Positions 29,316 to 40,548 of a stretch of DNA of 64,000 bases are shown in pieces; position 1 is the first letter of the stretch; each line of letters opens with the position of its first letter. The DNA lies in the NCBI GenBank assembly GCA_021713395.1, contig JAKJJT010000003.1, positions 124,001 through 188,000 on the forward strand. The letters run 5' to 3'. The stretch is from Thiotrichales bacterium 19S9-11 (GTDB lineage: Bacteria; Pseudomonadota; Gammaproteobacteria; Francisellales; Francisellaceae). Position numbers and translations under genes: made by a program. The notes beneath the pieces were generated by a model, which worked only from the letters and a program-made list of their open reading frames with translations, did not search any database and had not been told where the DNA came from.

Positions 29316-29711
29316 TTAAACACGACGCTTCTTAGGCGCTCTACAACCATTGTGCGGCAGAGGCGTTACATCGGTAATACTTGTTATTTTAAAGCCTTTA
29401 GCATTTAGTGCTCTAACAGCTGATTCACGACCAGGTCCAGGACCCTTAATAAATACATCTATATTTTTTACACCAAAATCTTGCGCTTGGGTTGCAGCCT
29501 TTTCAGCAGCAATCTGAGCTGCAAAAGGCGTACTCTTTCTTGAATTGCGAAAACCACTGCCACCAGCTGTTGCCCAAGAAATCGCATTACCTTGACGATC
29601 AGTAATCGTAATAATGGTGTTATTAAATGAAGCTTGTATATGCGCCATAGCATCAACTACGGTACGCTTCACCTTCTTACGCGAAGAAGTATTTTTTGCT
29701 ACTTTTGCCAT
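29316..29711 (-). CDS. rpsK: 30S ribosomal protein S11
   Basis: 131 aa; forms part of the platform of the small subunit near the mRNA path. Conserved '[20 protein letters not shown]', '[18 protein letters not shown]' and the C-terminal '[18 protein letters not shown]' are intact. Between rpsM and rpsD. Confidence 0.98.
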   Translation of the reverse strand: MAKVAKNTSSRKKVKRTVVDAMAHIQASFNNTIITITDRQGNAISWATAGGSGFRNSRKSTPFAAQIAAEKAATQAQDFGVKNIDVFIKGPGPGRESAVRALNAKGFKITSITDVTPLPHNGCRAPKKRRV

Positions 29712-29743
29712 AATACTAAATAATCCTATCTCGTTATTATTGT

Positions 29744-30100
29744 TTACGCTCTAATTGGCTTACGAGGCCCTTTGCGCGTACGTGCATTTGTCTTCGTACG
29801 CTGTCCTCGGACAGGCAAGTTTCTACGATGACGACGGCCACGATAAGTACCTAAGTCCATTAAACGCTTAATGTTCATAGACACTTCACGACGTAGATCA
29901 CCTTCTACCGTATAAGATGCAACTTCACCACGTAAAGCTTCTAGCTGCTCTTCTGATAGTTCTTTAATCTTTACTCGCGGATCAATTTTCACTGATTCAC
30001 ATATTTTGATCGCTCTTGGACGACCAATACCATATATTGCAGTTAACGCAATATCAGTATGCTTATGATCTGGGACATTAACGCCTGCTATACGGGCCAT
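29744..30100 (-). CDS. rpsM: 30S ribosomal protein S13
   Basis: 118 aa; head protein contacting tRNA and the large subunit. Seen: '[20 protein letters not shown]', the helix-hairpin 'IYGIGRPRA' and the basic tail '[20 protein letters not shown]'. AGGAG precedes the ATG. Separated by 97 bases from rpmJ, enough for a promoter and leader. Confidence 0.98.
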   Translation of the reverse strand: MARIAGVNVPDHKHTDIALTAIYGIGRPRAIKICESVKIDPRVKIKELSEEQLEALRGEVASYTVEGDLRREVSMNIKRLMDLGTYRGRRHRRNLPVRGQRTKTNARTRKGPRKPIRA

Positions 30101-30143
30101 TCACAAATCTCCTAAAGTTTTTTAGTTAAAATTATTACCCATT

Positions 30144-30171
30144 CTTATAAGGATCACTCAAGATATAACAA
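30144..30171 (-). promoter_or_regulatory. Possible promoter of the alpha operon (before rpsM)
   Basis: On the minus strand TTGTTA, a 16-base spacer and TATAAG lie in the 97-base gap between rpmJ and rpsM, about 45-70 bases before the rpsM start. In E. coli an alpha promoter lies between the spc and alpha operons. The match is modest and the region AT-rich, so confidence is low. Confidence 0.3.
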
Positions 30172-30197
30172 ACTGATTAAAAAATCAAGATTATTAA

Positions 30198-30311
30198 TTA
30201 ACCTTGCCTTTGCTTATGTCTTGGGTCACTACAGATCACACGTACAACACCATTACGGCGAATTGTTCGGCAATGTCTGCACATTTTTTTTACAGATGCT
30301 CTTACTTTCAT
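30198..30311 (-). CDS. rpmJ: 50S ribosomal protein L36
   Basis: A 37-aa protein easily missed because of its size: [20 protein letters not shown] then [17 protein letters not shown]. It is the zinc-ribbon (C+) form, with Cys11, Cys14, Cys27 and His32 as ligands. It lies directly behind secY (13 bases), the standard end of the spc operon. Confidence 0.97.
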   Translation of the reverse strand: MKVRASVKKMCRHCRTIRRNGVVRVICSDPRHKQRQG

Positions 30312-30324
30312 TATTTTATCCTCT

Positions 30325-31647
30325 TTATCTGCCAAAACTAGTTAAGTTAGCTTTTTTCAATAGTGAATCATATTTAGTTGACATCATATGTGACTGAACT
30401 TGTGCAATAAAGTCCATAATCACAACAACGACAATTAAAAGTGACGTTCCACCAAAATAAAACGGCACATTCCAAAACTGCATTAAGATCAGTGGTAACA
30501 AACAAACAGCCGTTATATAAACTGACCCAACCAGAGTCAAGCGGCTCATTGTAGCATCAATATACTTCGCTGTCTGCTCCCCAGGACGAATTCCTGGTAT
30601 AAATGCACCAGATTTTTTTAAATTATCTGCTGTTTCTTTCGGATTAAATACCAATGCCGTATAAAAGAAACAAAAGAAAATAATGGCAACCGAAAACACG
30701 ACCAAGTATAAGGGCTGTCCTGGCGCTAATGCTAAGCCAACCTTTCCTAACCATGTTAAACCTTCTGTACTACTTCCAAACCACTGACCGATTGTTGCTG
30801 GAAATAGCAAAATAGAAGATGCAAAAATTGGTGGTATTACACCTGCCATATTAATTTTTAATGGTAAGTGACTTGTTTGCGGTGCGTACATTTTTCGGCC
30901 TTGCTGGCGCTTAGCATAATTAACGGTAATGCGCCGCTGCGCACGCTCCATATAAACAACAAAACTTGTTACAGCTAAAACAAGAATAACAATAAATAAC
31001 AACACAACCAATGAAAGATCACCACGCTGCGTCTGCTCCAGCGTATGAACAATCGCTGTCGGCAAGCCTGCAACGATACCTGCAAAAATAAGCATTGAGA
31101 TACCGTTACCAACGCCTCTTTCTGTCATTTGCTCACCAACCCACATCAAAAACATACTACCTGTTGTCAACGTTACGACTGCTGAGAGATAATACATAAA
31201 AGGTGAAATACCAGCTAAAACCAAACCTTGTGAGGCCATAAACTTAGCAATACCAAATGATTGGAACAGCGCCAAAGCAAATGTTGCATAACGTGTATAC
31301 TGTGTAATTTTACGCCTGCCTGCTTCACCTTCTTTTCTTAACTCTTCAAGCGTTGGGTTAACCTGAGACAACAACTGGAAGATGATTGATGCTGATATAT
31401 AAGGCATCACACCTAACGCAAAGATAGTGAATCGAGATAAAGCACCACCTGAAAACATATTAAACATACCCAAAATAGTGCTATCTTGAGCATTAAAAAA
31501 TTGTTGTAACCCACTAGGATCGATACCTGGAACTGGTATATAAGATCCTAAGCGAAATACAATAACTCCCAGCAATACAAACAGAAGGCGGTGCTTCAAC
31601 TCAGTCAAACCACCGCCTTTATTCATCATCTTTTTATGTTTAGACAT
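30325..31647 (-). CDS. secY: Protein translocase subunit SecY
   Basis: 440 aa with ten predicted membrane helices; the protein-conducting channel of the Sec system. Seen: '[15 protein letters not shown]' in helix 1, the plug region after '[22 protein letters not shown]', and cytoplasmic loops with '[15 protein letters not shown]' and '[13 protein letters not shown]'. In the spc operon after rplO. Confidence 0.98.
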   Translation of the reverse strand: MSKHKKMMNKGGGLTELKHRLLFVLLGVIVFRLGSYIPVPGIDPSGLQQFFNAQDSTILGMFNMFSGGALSRFTIFALGVMPYISASIIFQLLSQVNPTLEELRKEGEAGRRKITQYTRYATFALALFQSFGIAKFMASQGLVLAGISPFMYYLSAVVTLTTGSMFLMWVGEQMTERGVGNGISMLIFAGIVAGLPTAIVHTLEQTQRGDLSLVVLLFIVILVLAVTSFVVYMERAQRRITVNYAKRQQGRKMYAPQTSHLPLKINMAGVIPPIFASSILLFPATIGQWFGSSTEGLTWLGKVGLALAPGQPLYLVVFSVAIIFFCFFYTALVFNPKETADNLKKSGAFIPGIRPGEQTAKYIDATMSRLTLVGSVYITAVCLLPLILMQFWNVPFYFGGTSLLIVVVVIMDFIAQVQSHMMSTKYDSLLKKANLTSFGR

Positions 31648-31655
31648 GTTAAGCC

Positions 31656-32087
31656 TTATTCTACTTTTCCACCAGCAGCCTCAATTTGTTCCTTCGCGCC
31701 TTTTGTGCAGTGTAAGCCAATAAAGTTAAACATCTTCGTTAACTCTCCACTTGCAATAATACGTGCACGAAGCATATCCTTACGAACAAGGCCTGCCTGC
31801 TTTAAAATATCAAGATCAATAACATCACCTTCTATCTTGTTTAACTCAGATAGTCTAATTTCTGCAGTCGTTGTTGATACTCTTGATTTAAAACCAAATT
31901 TTGGTAAACGTCTTTGAATTGGCATTTGCCCACCTTCAAAGCCAACCTTATGATAACCACCAGAGCGTGCTTTTTGACCTTTATGACCACGCCCAGAAGT
32001 TTTACCTAATCCTGAACCAATTCCACGGCCAACACGTTTAGCTCGAGTCTTTGAACCAGGAGCAGGTGCGATAGTATTTAAATGCAT
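31656..32087 (-). CDS. rplO: 50S ribosomal protein L15
   Basis: 143 aa. Glycine- and arginine-rich N-terminal extension ('[21 protein letters not shown]') and the C-terminal L15 domain ('[22 protein letters not shown]') are both present. One base gap to rpmD upstream in the transcript, secY follows. Confidence 0.98.
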   Translation of the reverse strand: MHLNTIAPAPGSKTRAKRVGRGIGSGLGKTSGRGHKGQKARSGGYHKVGFEGGQMPIQRRLPKFGFKSRVSTTTAEIRLSELNKIEGDVIDLDILKQAGLVRKDMLRARIIASGELTKMFNFIGLHCTKGAKEQIEAAGGKVE

Positions 32088-32089
32088 GA

Positions 32090-32272
32090 CTACTCCTTAA
32101 CCTCTACCATATAACCAATTTGATTAATCATGCCACGGTTTTCAGGCGTATCAAGCACTTCTACCGTTTGATTAATTTTTTTAAGCCCCAAGCCTTTTGC
32201 TGTTGCCAAATGCTTTTGCAATCGCCCAATAAGACTACGCTTTAATGTTACTTTAATTGTTTTCTCAGCCAT
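32090..32272 (-). CDS. rpmD: 50S ribosomal protein L30
   Basis: 60 aa, typical of bacterial L30. '[20 protein letters not shown]' and '[20 protein letters not shown]' match the family. Lies 5 bases behind rpsE and directly before rplO in the spc operon. Confidence 0.97.
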   Translation of the reverse strand: MAEKTIKVTLKRSLIGRLQKHLATAKGLGLKKINQTVEVLDTPENRGMINQIGYMVEVKE

Positions 32273-32277
32273 CTGTG

Positions 32278-32781
32278 CTACTCCTGAATTTCTTCTATGG
32301 TTTTACCACGTTTTTCAGCAATCTCTTCAGGAGAGTTCATGTCTTTAAGACCTTTTACAGTTGCCTGAACAACATTTACTGGATTCGTTGAGCCATAAGC
32401 CTTTGCCAAAACGTTATGCACACCAATCACTTCAAATACTGCACGCATTGCACCACCTGCAATAATACCCGTACCTTTAGATGCTGGTTGCATATAAACC
32501 TTAGATGCACCGTGCTTTGCTTTAATCGGATACCATAATGTATCACCATTTAAGCCAATTTCAATCATATTTCGACGTGCGTTTTCCATTGCTTTTTGGA
32601 TAGCGACAGGCACTTCACGAGACTTACCACGGCCGATACCAATTTTACCTTTACCATCACCAACAACAGTCAAAGCAGCAAAACTAAAAATACGTCCACC
32701 TTTAACTGTCTTAGCATGACGGTTGACGGTTACTAATTTCTCAATCAATCCGTCAGTTTTTTGTGCTGTTGTATTGTTCAT
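32278..32781 (-). CDS. rpsE: 30S ribosomal protein S5
   Basis: 167 aa; small-subunit protein involved in translational accuracy and mRNA unwinding. The double-stranded-RNA-binding-like N-domain has '[20 protein letters not shown]', and '[27 protein letters not shown]' marks the C-domain. Residue loop 'KTVKGG' is unaltered compared with spectinomycin-sensitive proteins. Confidence 0.98.
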   Translation of the reverse strand: MNNTTAQKTDGLIEKLVTVNRHAKTVKGGRIFSFAALTVVGDGKGKIGIGRGKSREVPVAIQKAMENARRNMIEIGLNGDTLWYPIKAKHGASKVYMQPASKGTGIIAGGAMRAVFEVIGVHNVLAKAYGSTNPVNVVQATVKGLKDMNSPEEIAEKRGKTIEEIQE

Positions 32782-32800
32782 ATTCGCCTAAACCTTATTT

Positions 32801-33157
32801 TTAAAATTTCAAACCATGTTTTCTTGCACTATCGGCAAGCGCTTTAACACGGCCATGATATTTAAAACCAGAGCGGTCAAAAGCGACTTCTGTGATGCCT
32901 TTTTCAACTGCACGCTTAGCAATATGTTCACCAACGATAGCTGAAGCATTCACATTGCCTGTGTAATCACAAGCAGAGCGTATATCTTTTTCTAACGTTG
33001 ATGCTGCCGCAACAACAGTTGTGCCATCACCTGAAATAATTTGTGCATACGTATGACGCGGTGTACGATGAACACACAAACGCACTTGTTCTAATTCTCT
33101 CATTTTAATACGTACACGTTTTGCGCGACGTAAACGAGCTTGCTTCTTCTTATCCAT
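32801..33157 (-). CDS. rplR: 50S ribosomal protein L18
   Basis: 118 aa; binds 5S rRNA. Basic N-terminus ('[20 protein letters not shown]') and conserved '[16 protein letters not shown]' and '[21 protein letters not shown]' are intact. Between rplF and rpsE. Confidence 0.98.
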   Translation of the reverse strand: MDKKKQARLRRAKRVRIKMRELEQVRLCVHRTPRHTYAQIISGDGTTVVAAASTLEKDIRSACDYTGNVNASAIVGEHIAKRAVEKGITEVAFDRSGFKYHGRVKALADSARKHGLKF

Positions 33158-33168
33158 CGTTAACTCAC

Positions 33169-33702
33169 TTATTTTTTCTTAGCTTCTTTGGTAACAATTC
33201 TTTCATCTGCATAGCGAACACCTTTGCCTTTGTATGGCTCTGGTGGTCGATAGCCTCTGATATTAGCAGCAACTTCGCCCAATAATTGTTTATCTGCACT
33301 TTTCAAAACAATTTCAGTTTGAGACGGCGTTTCAACTGTTACTCCTTCAGGCAGTGAGTGACTAACTGGATGTGAAAAACCCAATGTCAAATTAATCATT
33401 TTACCTTGTGCCTTTGCGCGATATCCGACACCAACTAATTGTAACTTCTTCTCAAAGCCTTGGCTTACACCAATGACCATGTTGTTTAGAAGTGCGCGCG
33501 CAGTGCCTGATTGAGTTTTAGCTTCTTTACTGCTATCCACTGCTTCAACCTGGATCTGATTGTCACTTTCAACGATACGAACCAATGGGTTAAAGGTACG
33601 TGACAAAACACCTTGTGCGCCTTTTACGGTAATATCGTTCTCTTTTATTTCAACAGTTGTCCCTGTTGGAATAGAAACCGGTCTTCTAGCGATTCTAGAC
33701 AT
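33169..33702 (-). CDS. rplF: 50S ribosomal protein L6
   Basis: 177 aa, as in E. coli. The start is the ATG at 33702 ('[14 protein letters not shown]'), with GGGAG ten bases upstream; the open frame extends 11 codons further into rpsH but without support. The C-terminal '[19 protein letters not shown]' is the L6 signature. The gene begins 17 bases after the rpsH stop. Confidence 0.98.
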   Translation of the reverse strand: MSRIARRPVSIPTGTTVEIKENDITVKGAQGVLSRTFNPLVRIVESDNQIQVEAVDSSKEAKTQSGTARALLNNMVIGVSQGFEKKLQLVGVGYRAKAQGKMINLTLGFSHPVSHSLPEGVTVETPSQTEIVLKSADKQLLGEVAANIRGYRPPEPYKGKGVRYADERIVTKEAKKK

Positions 33703-33719
33703 TTTAATTAATCTCCCAA

Positions 33720-34112
33720 TTATGCTACATAGCAAATAACTTCGCCACCTAAGCCTAAACGACGAGCTTCTCTATCACTCATGACGCCTTTAGATGTTGA
33801 AACAACTGCCACACCTAATCCGCCATAGACTTTTGGCAGCTCATTTGCTGCCTTGTAGATACGAAGACCTGGACGGCTAACTCTCTTTAACAGCTCAATC
33901 ACAGGCTCACCATGATGATATTTTAATGTAATTGAAATACTGCCATGGCCTTCTTCATTTAATTCTGCATCACGAATAAAACCTTCAGACTTCAACAAAC
34001 CAGCTAATGCCATTTTATGTTTAGAAGCAGGAACTGAAACTTTTTTCTTACCAGCAGCCTGCGCATTATTAATACGCGTTAACATATCTGCTACAGGGTC
34101 TTGCATACTCAT
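33720..34112 (-). CDS. rpsH: 30S ribosomal protein S8
   Basis: 130 aa; central-domain 16S rRNA binder and, in E. coli, the translational repressor of the spc operon through a site near rplE. Seen: '[20 protein letters not shown]' and '[27 protein letters not shown]' (core STSxGxMxDxxARxxxxGGE). Between rpsN and rplF. Confidence 0.98.
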   Translation of the reverse strand: MSMQDPVADMLTRINNAQAAGKKKVSVPASKHKMALAGLLKSEGFIRDAELNEEGHGSISITLKYHHGEPVIELLKRVSRPGLRIYKAANELPKVYGGLGVAVVSTSKGVMSDREARRLGLGGEVICYVA

Positions 34113-34132
34113 AATATAATTCCTCTTTAACG

Positions 34133-34438
34133 TTACCAGCTTGCCTTTTTAAGGCCTGGAATATCACCAACCATTGCATGTTCGCGAAACTTATTGCGGC
34201 CTAAATCAACCTTACGATAAACCCCATGAGGCCTACCTGTTAACCCACAACGACGCTGAACTCGACTAGCTGATGAATTACGTGACATTTTTTGCAGTTT
34301 AACCTGCGCTTCCCATTTCTCTTCATCTGAAGCATTTGGGCTTTTAATAATTGCTCTTAACTCACTACGCTTTTGACCATAACGAGCCACTAGGCGTATT
34401 TTTTTCTTTTCACGTTCTATCATAGACGCTTTTGCCAT
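34133..34438 (-). CDS. rpsN: 30S ribosomal protein S14 (zinc-independent form)
   Basis: 101 aa, the long C-minus type without the CxxC zinc ribbon, as in E. coli. '[20 protein letters not shown]' and the C-terminal '[20 protein letters not shown]' and 'IPGLKKASW' are diagnostic. Between rplE and rpsH. Confidence 0.98.
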   Translation of the reverse strand: MAKASMIEREKKKIRLVARYGQKRSELRAIIKSPNASDEEKWEAQVKLQKMSRNSSASRVQRRCGLTGRPHGVYRKVDLGRNKFREHAMVGDIPGLKKASW

Positions 34439-34452
34439 TACAAGTTCTCCTA

Positions 34453-34992
34453 TTATGATTTCAGCGGGAAGTTAAATGCTTCAAGCAGTGCACGACCCTC
34501 TTCATCAGTTGTTGCTGATGTTGTAATCGTAATATCCAAACCGCGTATTGTATCAATTTTATCATAATCAATTTCAGGAAAAGCAATCTGCTCATGCATA
34601 CCCATGCTATAATTACCACTTCCATCAAATGACTTATTATTTAATCCACGAAAATCTCGAATACGTGGAATTGCAACAGCAATTAGGCGATCAAGAAACT
34701 CATACATACGTTCACCACGTAATGTTACTTTACATCCAATCGGCCAACCGTCACGAATTTTAAAGCCTGCAATTGATTTACGTGACTTAGTAACAATTGG
34801 CTTTTGACCGGCAATCGCTTGTAAATCTCTTACTGCATGCTCCATCACTTTCTTATCACGTGTTGCTTCACCAACACCCATATTCAAAGTAATCTTTTTC
34901 ACTTTCGGCACTTGCATTACATTCGCATAGCCAAACTTATCTTTTAAAGCCGGCACAATCTCTTGACGATACTTATCTTTTAATCTAATCAT
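34453..34992 (-). CDS. rplE: 50S ribosomal protein L5
   Basis: 179 aa, as in E. coli; central protuberance protein carrying 5S rRNA. '[20 protein letters not shown]', '[22 protein letters not shown]' and '[20 protein letters not shown]' match the family. Between rplX and rpsN. Confidence 0.98.
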   Translation of the reverse strand: MIRLKDKYRQEIVPALKDKFGYANVMQVPKVKKITLNMGVGEATRDKKVMEHAVRDLQAIAGQKPIVTKSRKSIAGFKIRDGWPIGCKVTLRGERMYEFLDRLIAVAIPRIRDFRGLNNKSFDGSGNYSMGMHEQIAFPEIDYDKIDTIRGLDITITTSATTDEEGRALLEAFNFPLKS

Positions 34993-35002
34993 TGCAATGC
35001 CC

Positions 35003-35323
35003 TTAAATATCTACCAGTTCGCCATTAGACTTAAAAAAGCGAACTTTTTTACCATCATCTAATGTTTTAAAGCCCACACGATCTGCTTTCTGTGTCTGCG
35101 GATTTAATAAGGCAACATTTGAAACATGGATTGAAGCTTCTTTTTCAACAATACCACCTTCAATATTACGTTGTGGGTTTGGTTTAGTATGCTTTTTAAC
35201 TAAATTAACACCTTCAACAACAACGCGGTTTTCTTTTAACAACATGCGTAAAACTGTACCACGAGCACCTTTATTTTTCCCTGCAATCACAATTACTTGA
35301 TCACCAGATTTAATCTTACTCAT
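35003..35323 (-). CDS. rplX: 50S ribosomal protein L24
   Basis: 106 aa; early assembly protein. The KOW motif '[20 protein letters not shown]' and '[18 protein letters not shown]' are clear. Between rplN and rplE; rplE follows after 10 bases. Confidence 0.98.
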   Translation of the reverse strand: MSKIKSGDQVIVIAGKNKGARGTVLRMLLKENRVVVEGVNLVKKHTKPNPQRNIEGGIVEKEASIHVSNVALLNPQTQKADRVGFKTLDDGKKVRFFKSNGELVDI

Positions 35324-35342
35324 TTTTCCTATTCCTCCACTC

Positions 35343-35711
35343 TTAGAGCACTTCAGGAGCCAATGAGACGATCTTCATAAATTGCTCTGTACGTAGCTCA
35401 CGTGTTACAGGGCCAAAAATACGAGTACCAATTGGCTGTAAATTTGTATTTAACAATACGGCTGCATTACTATCAAAACGTATTACCGAACCATCACGAC
35501 GACGCACACCTTTTCTAGTTCTCACCACAACGGCATCATATACATCGCCTTTTTTTGCACGACCACGAGGGATCGCTTCTTTGACGGACACTTTAATCAC
35601 ATCACCAATCGATGCATAACGACGATGTGATCCGCCAAGTACCTTAATGCACTCTACTCTACGAGCTCCGCTGTTATCAGCAACTGTAAGCTCTGTTTGC
35701 ATCTGAATCAT
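35343..35711 (-). CDS. rplN: 50S ribosomal protein L14
   Basis: 122 aa. '[27 protein letters not shown]' region and C-terminal '[18 protein letters not shown]' are the family signatures. It follows rpsQ after 92 bases, a larger gap than others in this operon and the E. coli border between the S10 and spc operons; a spc promoter may lie there, though I see no convincing -35/-10 pair. Confidence 0.98.
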   Translation of the reverse strand: MIQMQTELTVADNSGARRVECIKVLGGSHRRYASIGDVIKVSVKEAIPRGRAKKGDVYDAVVVRTRKGVRRRDGSVIRFDSNAAVLLNTNLQPIGTRIFGPVTRELRTEQFMKIVSLAPEVL

Positions 35712-35803
35712 TGTTTAAATCTCCAAAAAAACAAAAAACTTTACTATATTAAAACGCAACGACGCGTTATTATACCAGGACTCAAAAAAAACACAAATGC
35801 ATT

Positions 35804-36061
35804 TTATTTAGCACGTTCAACGATATCAACCAATCGCCATTTTTTTGTTTTAGAGTATGGTTTTGTTTCTGTTATTGTTACTGTATCACCCTTATTTGCT
35901 GAATTTTCTTCATCATGCACATGATACTTTGTTGATTTTTTTACAAACTTACCATACACCGGGTGCTTCACTCGACGCTCAACAAGCACAGTGACTGTTT
36001 TATCCATTGCATCACTGACAACTTGCCCCATTTGCGTTCTAATTTTTGTTATAGCGTTCAT
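35804..36061 (-). CDS. rpsQ: 30S ribosomal protein S17
   Basis: 85 aa; 5' domain 16S rRNA binder. OB-fold with '[29 protein letters not shown]' (core MDKTxxVxVxR..HPxYxK) and '[21 protein letters not shown]'. Last gene of the classical S10 group, after rpmC. Confidence 0.98.
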   Translation of the reverse strand: MNAITKIRTQMGQVVSDAMDKTVTVLVERRVKHPVYGKFVKKSTKYHVHDEENSANKGDTVTITETKPYSKTKKWRLVDIVERAK

Positions 36062-36075
36062 AACTATTTACCTAC

Positions 36076-36270
36076 CTAGACTGTTTCTTTTTCAGTTATT
36101 AATGTATTAACACGAGCCACGTTACGACGAACTTGCGTTAATAAATGTTTTTTAGTCAATTGGCCGGTCCCTTTTTGCATACGCAAATTGAACTGCTCTT
36201 GCAAAAGCTCAAGCTTATAAGCTCGTAGCTCTTGAATTGTTTTTTCTTTTAATTCACTTACTTTCATCAC
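36076..36270 (-). CDS. rpmC: 50S ribosomal protein L29
   Basis: 64 aa helical hairpin at the exit tunnel. '[26 protein letters not shown]' region and '[16 protein letters not shown]' are typical. Its start overlaps the rplP stop by four bases, so translation is coupled. Confidence 0.97.
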   Translation of the reverse strand: MMKVSELKEKTIQELRAYKLELLQEQFNLRMQKGTGQLTKKHLLTQVRRNVARVNTLITEKETV

Positions 36271-36680
36271 ATCACCGTTTTATTTACAAAGGTTGTAGAA
36301 ACCGGTAGTTTAGCAGCTGCCAGTCTAAATGCTTCTCTTGCAATCTCTTCACTAACACCTTCTAATTCATAAAGAACTCTGCCTGGTTGAATTTGAGCAA
36401 CCCAATACTCAACAGATCCTTTACCACTACCCATACGAACACCCAACGGCTTATTAGTTATCGGCTTATCTGGAAAAATTCTAATCCAAATTTTACCACC
36501 ACGACGGATGTAACGATTAATTGCACGACGCGCTGCTTCGATTTGACGAGAAGTAATTCGACCTCTTGTTGTTGCTTTAAGACCAAAACTACCGAAGCTA
36601 ACTTTCTCGCCTCGAGTAGCCATCCCGCGGTTACGCAGCTTCATCTGCTTGCGAAATTTTGTACGCTTTGGTTGTAACAT
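36267..36680 (-). CDS. rplP: 50S ribosomal protein L16
   Basis: 137 aa; contacts A-site tRNA and is needed for late assembly. '[19 protein letters not shown]', '[19 protein letters not shown]' and '[20 protein letters not shown]' match. Its start overlaps the rpsC stop by one base. Confidence 0.98.
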   Translation of the reverse strand: MLQPKRTKFRKQMKLRNRGMATRGEKVSFGSFGLKATTRGRITSRQIEAARRAINRYIRRGGKIWIRIFPDKPITNKPLGVRMGSGKGSVEYWVAQIQPGRVLYELEGVSEEIAREAFRLAAAKLPVSTTFVNKTVM

Positions 36681-37384
36681 TAGTTAGCTCCTCTTCTACG
36701 TCTTTTAGGCGCTGCTTGCTTTTCTGCCTGCTCTTTTTTCTGTGCTTGACGCTCACTTGGCAATACTTCACCTTTAAAGATCCAAACTTTAACACCAATA
36801 ATACCATAAGTTGTTAAAGCTTCTGATGTTGAATAATCAATATCAGCTCTAAATGTATGCAATGGCACACGACCTTCACGCGCCCACTCTGAACGAGCAA
36901 TTTCTGCACCACCTAAACGACCACTGACACTAACTTTAACACCCTCTGCACCGGCTTTCATAGCAGATTGAACCGCACGCTTCATTGCACGTCTAAACAT
37001 AACTCGTTTTTCAAGCTGTTGAGCAATACCATCAGCAACAAGTTGAGCATCTAGTTCAGGTTTTTTAATTTCTTCAATATTTACTTGAACCGGAACACCC
37101 ATCATTTTATTAAGGTCTGCACGTAATACTTCTACATCTTCACCTTTTTTACCGATAACAATTCCAGGGCGAGCAGTAAATAAGGTAACCTTAGCATTTT
37201 GAGCTGGTCTTTCAATTTGCACCTTTGATAAGGCTGCATGCTTTAATTTTTTATGCAAATATTCACGCACTTCAATATCTTGATGTAATTTTTGTGCATA
37301 ATCCTTACCATCTGCATACCAAACTGAACGCCAATCTTTAATATACCCTAAACGAATCCCAGTTGGATGTACTTTCTGACCCAT
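36680..37384 (-). CDS. rpsC: 30S ribosomal protein S3
   Basis: 234 aa; lines the mRNA entry and helps helicase activity. '[20 protein letters not shown]', the KH domain with '[17 protein letters not shown]', and '[20 protein letters not shown]' are present. The tail is basic ('[10 protein letters not shown]'). Between rplV and rplP. Confidence 0.98.
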   Translation of the reverse strand: MGQKVHPTGIRLGYIKDWRSVWYADGKDYAQKLHQDIEVREYLHKKLKHAALSKVQIERPAQNAKVTLFTARPGIVIGKKGEDVEVLRADLNKMMGVPVQVNIEEIKKPELDAQLVADGIAQQLEKRVMFRRAMKRAVQSAMKAGAEGVKVSVSGRLGGAEIARSEWAREGRVPLHTFRADIDYSTSEALTTYGIIGVKVWIFKGEVLPSERQAQKKEQAEKQAAPKRRRRGAN

Positions 37385-37387
37385 AAT

Positions 37388-37729
37388 TTACGCCCCTTCT
37401 CTTTCTTTGACTTTCACTGTAATGTGAGAAGTTCTTTTAAGAATTTGATTGCCGCGACCTTTTGCACGAGCACGATAGCGCTTCATTGTTGGCCCTTCAT
37501 CCACATAAACTGAGGATACGTACAATTCATCAATATCAAGTCCATCATTATGTTCAGCATTTGCAATCGCTGAAACCAACACACCCTTAATCAATTGGGC
37601 TGCTTTTTTCGGACTAAATGTTAACAAATTCATCGCTTTATCAACCGGCATACCGCGAACTTGATCTGCAACGAGGCGACATTTCTGCGCAGAAATACGC
37701 GCATATCTTAATTGAGCTGGTATTTCCAT
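37388..37729 (-). CDS. rplV: 50S ribosomal protein L22
   Basis: 113 aa; its long hairpin lines the peptide tunnel. '[21 protein letters not shown]' and the hairpin '[25 protein letters not shown]' (core PxxKRxRxRAKGRxxxIxKRxxHI) are intact, with no sign of macrolide-resistance changes in length. Confidence 0.98.
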   Translation of the reverse strand: MEIPAQLRYARISAQKCRLVADQVRGMPVDKAMNLLTFSPKKAAQLIKGVLVSAIANAEHNDGLDIDELYVSSVYVDEGPTMKRYRARAKGRGNQILKRTSHITVKVKEREGA

Positions 37730-37734
37730 TTCAT

Positions 37735-38010
37735 CTACCTCTTCGATTTCTTATCAGCTGCATGCCCACGATAAGTACGTGTAACAGCAAACTCACCAAG
37801 CTTATGACCAATCATGTTTTCAGAAACAAAAACTGGCACATGCTGCTTACCATTATGAACAGCAATTGTTAAACCAATCATATCAGGAACAATCATCGAA
37901 CGACGAGACCAGGTTTTAATTGGCTTTTTGCTGCTTTCTTCTTGTGCTTTAAGCACTTTTTCTAACAAACTATGGTCTATAAATGGACCTTTTTTTAACG
38001 AACGTGGCAC
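37735..38010 (-). CDS. rpsS: 30S ribosomal protein S19
   Basis: 91 aa; small-subunit head, contacts S13. '[19 protein letters not shown]', '[23 protein letters not shown]' and '[18 protein letters not shown]' are conserved. Between rplB and rplV. Confidence 0.98.
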   Translation of the reverse strand: MPRSLKKGPFIDHSLLEKVLKAQEESSKKPIKTWSRRSMIVPDMIGLTIAVHNGKQHVPVFVSENMIGHKLGEFAVTRTYRGHAADKKSKR

Positions 38011-38028
38011 AACTTAATACCTCTTTAG

Positions 38029-38859
38029 TTACTTACGACGTTGACGACGCTGCATAATCAGCTTATCTGTACGTTTATTATGGCGTGTTTTATAACCTTT
38101 TGTTGGCATACCCCAAGGCGTGACAGGATGACGTCCACCTGAAGTTTTACCTTCACCACCACCATGCGGATGATCAACAGGGTTCATAGCAACACCACGA
38201 ACAGTTGGGCGAACGCCCCTCCAACGCTTAGCACCTGCCTTACCCAGTGACCTTAGACTATGTTCAGAGTTAGAAACTTCGCCAATAACTGCACGACAAG
38301 TTACTAATACTTTACGTGTTTCACCTGAACGCAATCTAATAATTGCATAGGTTGAGTCTTTGCCAACCAATTGAGCTGATGTTCCAGCGCTACGCACGAT
38401 TTGCGCACCTTTACCTGGCTTAAGCTCAATACAGTGAATAACTGTACCAACCGGAATATTTCTAATTGGCAAGCAATTACCAGCTTTAATTGGCGCATTA
38501 GCACCTGATACAATTTTATCTCCAGACTTCAAACCTTTAGGCGCAATCACATAACTACGCTCACCGTCTGCATACACAACCAAAGCTAGGTGTGCACTAC
38601 GATTTGGATCATACTCCAAACGCTCAACCTTACCAACAACATCATCTTTGTTGCGTTTAAAATCAACAATTCGGTAATGCTGCTTATGTCCGCCACCGTG
38701 ATGACGAACTGTTATACGGCCACGATTATTGCGACCTGCTGTTTTTGACTTTTTAGCCAACAAACCACGAAACGGCTTTCCTTTATGAAGCTCAGTGTTT
38801 TTCACCTGAACAACAAAGCGACGTCCGGCAGATGTTGGTTTTGCTTTTACAATTGCCAT
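38029..38859 (-). CDS. rplB: 50S ribosomal protein L2
   Basis: 276 aa; needed for peptidyl transfer and subunit joining. Start at ATG 38859 ('[19 protein letters not shown]'), with GAGG nine bases upstream; an in-frame extension to 38874 is unsupported. The conserved His lies in '[20 protein letters not shown]'. Confidence 0.98.
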   Translation of the reverse strand: MAIVKAKPTSAGRRFVVQVKNTELHKGKPFRGLLAKKSKTAGRNNRGRITVRHHGGGHKQHYRIVDFKRNKDDVVGKVERLEYDPNRSAHLALVVYADGERSYVIAPKGLKSGDKIVSGANAPIKAGNCLPIRNIPVGTVIHCIELKPGKGAQIVRSAGTSAQLVGKDSTYAIIRLRSGETRKVLVTCRAVIGEVSNSEHSLRSLGKAGAKRWRGVRPTVRGVAMNPVDHPHGGGEGKTSGGRHPVTPWGMPTKGYKTRHNKRTDKLIMQRRQRRK

Positions 38860-38877
38860 AATCTCAAACCTCACCTA

Positions 38878-39174
38878 TTATTCAGCATTCATAAAGTTAA
38901 TATCAAAGCCTTCTTGCAATGTAACGTAGGCTTTTTTCCAATCTTTAGTTCGACCAGTAATACGGCCAAAGCGACGAGGCTTACCTTTAACATTAACTGT
39001 TTTTACACCGTCAACTTTAACTTCAAACAACTGCTCTACTGCTTTCTTAATCTCAAGCTTATTTGCATTCGTTGACACCTTAAAGACAATCTTACGGCCT
39101 TCGTCAGCACTCTCAAATGCTTTATCTGATACGTGAGGACCAAGAATTACTTGATATAGTCTTTCCTGATTCAT
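38878..39174 (-). CDS. rplW: 50S ribosomal protein L23
   Basis: 98 aa; tunnel-exit protein that docks trigger factor and SRP. '[19 protein letters not shown]' and '[37 protein letters not shown]' (core EIKxAVExxFxVxVxxVxTxNxxGKxxR) are typical. Its start overlaps the rplD stop by four bases. Confidence 0.97.
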   Translation of the reverse strand: MNQERLYQVILGPHVSDKAFESADEGRKIVFKVSTNANKLEIKKAVEQLFEVKVDGVKTVNVKGKPRRFGRITGRTKDWKKAYVTLQEGFDINFMNAE

Positions 39175-39794
39175 GACAATTGCTCCTGTACTTCTTTAAT
39201 CGCCGCTTCAGTGAAAACGACCTGTTTAAAGACAATCAGACTAGCAGGATCAATCATTACCGCATCACAGACAGCAACATTTTTTAAGTTGCGTGATGCC
39301 AGATATAAATTTTCACTTAACTGACCGTCACCGACGACAATTAACACATCATTTAAATTTGCTTTTTTAAGTTTTTCAGCTAGTAGCTTAGTCTTAGGCG
39401 CTTCAACATCAAACGCATCAACAATACTTAAACGGTCCTGACGAACAAGCTCAGACAAAATAGAGCGAATTGCTCCGCGATACATTTTTCTGTTAACTTT
39501 TTGATCATAGCTTCTAGGCTTAGCTGCAAAAGTTACGCCACCAGAGCGCCAAATAGGACTTCTAATTGTACCTGCTCGAGCACGACCCGTACCTTTTTGT
39601 TTCCAAGGCTTTTTACCACCACCTCTAACTTCAGAGCGTGTTTTTTGAGCCTTTGAACCTTGACGTGCACCAGCCATGTAAGAAACAACAACTTGATGAA
39701 CCAATGCTTCATTATATTCTTTAGCAAATACCGCTTCTGAAACAGTCAATGGAGACTCTGAACCGGTGTCTAATGCTTTAATTTGCAATTCCAC
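39171..39794 (-). CDS. rplD: 50S ribosomal protein L4
   Basis: 207 aa; tunnel constriction protein, and in E. coli the autogenous repressor of the S10 operon. The tunnel loop '[21 protein letters not shown]' and '[23 protein letters not shown]' are present. Because a hairpin-containing leader lies before rplC here, L4-type feedback could still exist. Confidence 0.98.
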   Translation of the reverse strand: MELQIKALDTGSESPLTVSEAVFAKEYNEALVHQVVVSYMAGARQGSKAQKTRSEVRGGGKKPWKQKGTGRARAGTIRSPIWRSGGVTFAAKPRSYDQKVNRKMYRGAIRSILSELVRQDRLSIVDAFDVEAPKTKLLAEKLKKANLNDVLIVVGDGQLSENLYLASRNLKNVAVCDAVMIDPASLIVFKQVVFTEAAIKEVQEQLS

Positions 39795-39807
39795 GTTCTA
39801 TTACTCC

Positions 39808-40458
39808 CTACTTCACTGCTTTAACGGCAGGTTGAATAATAACATCAGCGTTCTCATGACCTGGAACACCACCTTTAACTAAAATAACACCCATCTCAGC
39901 ATCAACACGAACAACTTCAAGATTCTGAACTGTGCGTCTTACATTGCCCATTTGGCCTGCCATTTTTTTATTCTTAAATGTACGACCCGGCGTTTGGTTT
40001 TGACCTGTAGAGCCGTGCGCACGGTGTGCTAATGAATTACCATGAGTTGCATCTTGCATACTAAAGTTATGACGTTTAACTGGGCCTTGAAAACCCTTAC
40101 CTTTAGTGATACCAATTACATCAACGATTTGACCCGCTTCAAACAAAGTTGCATCATATTTATGACCAACTGCAACTTCAGCAAATTGCTCTTCAGCCAG
40201 ATCAACTGAGAACTCCCAAAGACCACGACCAGGCTCAACTTTTGCTTTAGCAAAGTGACCTGATACAGCCTTCGTCACACGAGAACGTTTTTTAGTCCCC
40301 GTAGTTACCTGTATAGCAGAATAACCATCTGTTTCAGCTGTCTTAATTTGCGTAACGATGTTCGGCTCAACCTGTATTACACTTACTGGTGTTGTTTCAC
40401 CGTCTTCATCGAAAACACGCGTCATGCCGCATTTGCGACCTACTAGACCTAATGTCAT
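39808..40458 (-). CDS. rplC: 50S ribosomal protein L3
   Basis: 216 aa; reaches into the peptidyl-transferase centre. '[26 protein letters not shown]' region and '[32 protein letters not shown]' (core KGKGFxGxxKRxxFxxxxxTHGNSxxHRxxGS) are diagnostic. Unlike the usual arrangement, it is separated from rpsJ by 112 bases holding hairpins and a possible promoter. AAGGA precedes the ATG. Confidence 0.98.
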   Translation of the reverse strand: MTLGLVGRKCGMTRVFDEDGETTPVSVIQVEPNIVTQIKTAETDGYSAIQVTTGTKKRSRVTKAVSGHFAKAKVEPGRGLWEFSVDLAEEQFAEVAVGHKYDATLFEAGQIVDVIGITKGKGFQGPVKRHNFSMQDATHGNSLAHRAHGSTGQNQTPGRTFKNKKMAGQMGNVRRTVQNLEVVRVDAEMGVILVKGGVPGHENADVIIQPAVKAVK

Positions 40459-40493
40459 AGCTGTTTTCCTTAAATTTTTTATTATTTAATGCT

Positions 40494-40515
40494 CATCGAT
40501 TACGATTGATCGATG
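40494..40515 (-). promoter_or_regulatory. Hairpin in the leader of rplC
   Basis: CATCGAT and ATCGATG form a perfect seven-base stem around an eight-base loop, about 36 bases before the rplC start. It would lie in the 5' leader of any transcript begun at the possible promoter upstream. It could be a ribosomal-protein binding site; this is inferred from position only. Confidence 0.4.
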
Positions 40516-40519
40516 CGAC

Positions 40520-40548
40520 ATTTAACACTATAAACAAAAAATAGTCAA
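40520..40548 (-). promoter_or_regulatory. Possible promoter between rpsJ and rplC
   Basis: On the minus strand TTGACT, a 17-base spacer and TTAAAT. The -35 element is strong, the -10 moderate. It overlaps the downstream arm and U-tract of the terminator-like hairpin behind rpsJ, so ending one unit and beginning the next would occur at the same place. Confidence 0.4.

Noticed and set aside
36387-36677. Plus-strand open frame of 96 codons opposite rplP
   Set aside because: Shadow of rplP; Thr/Asn-rich low-complexity translation.
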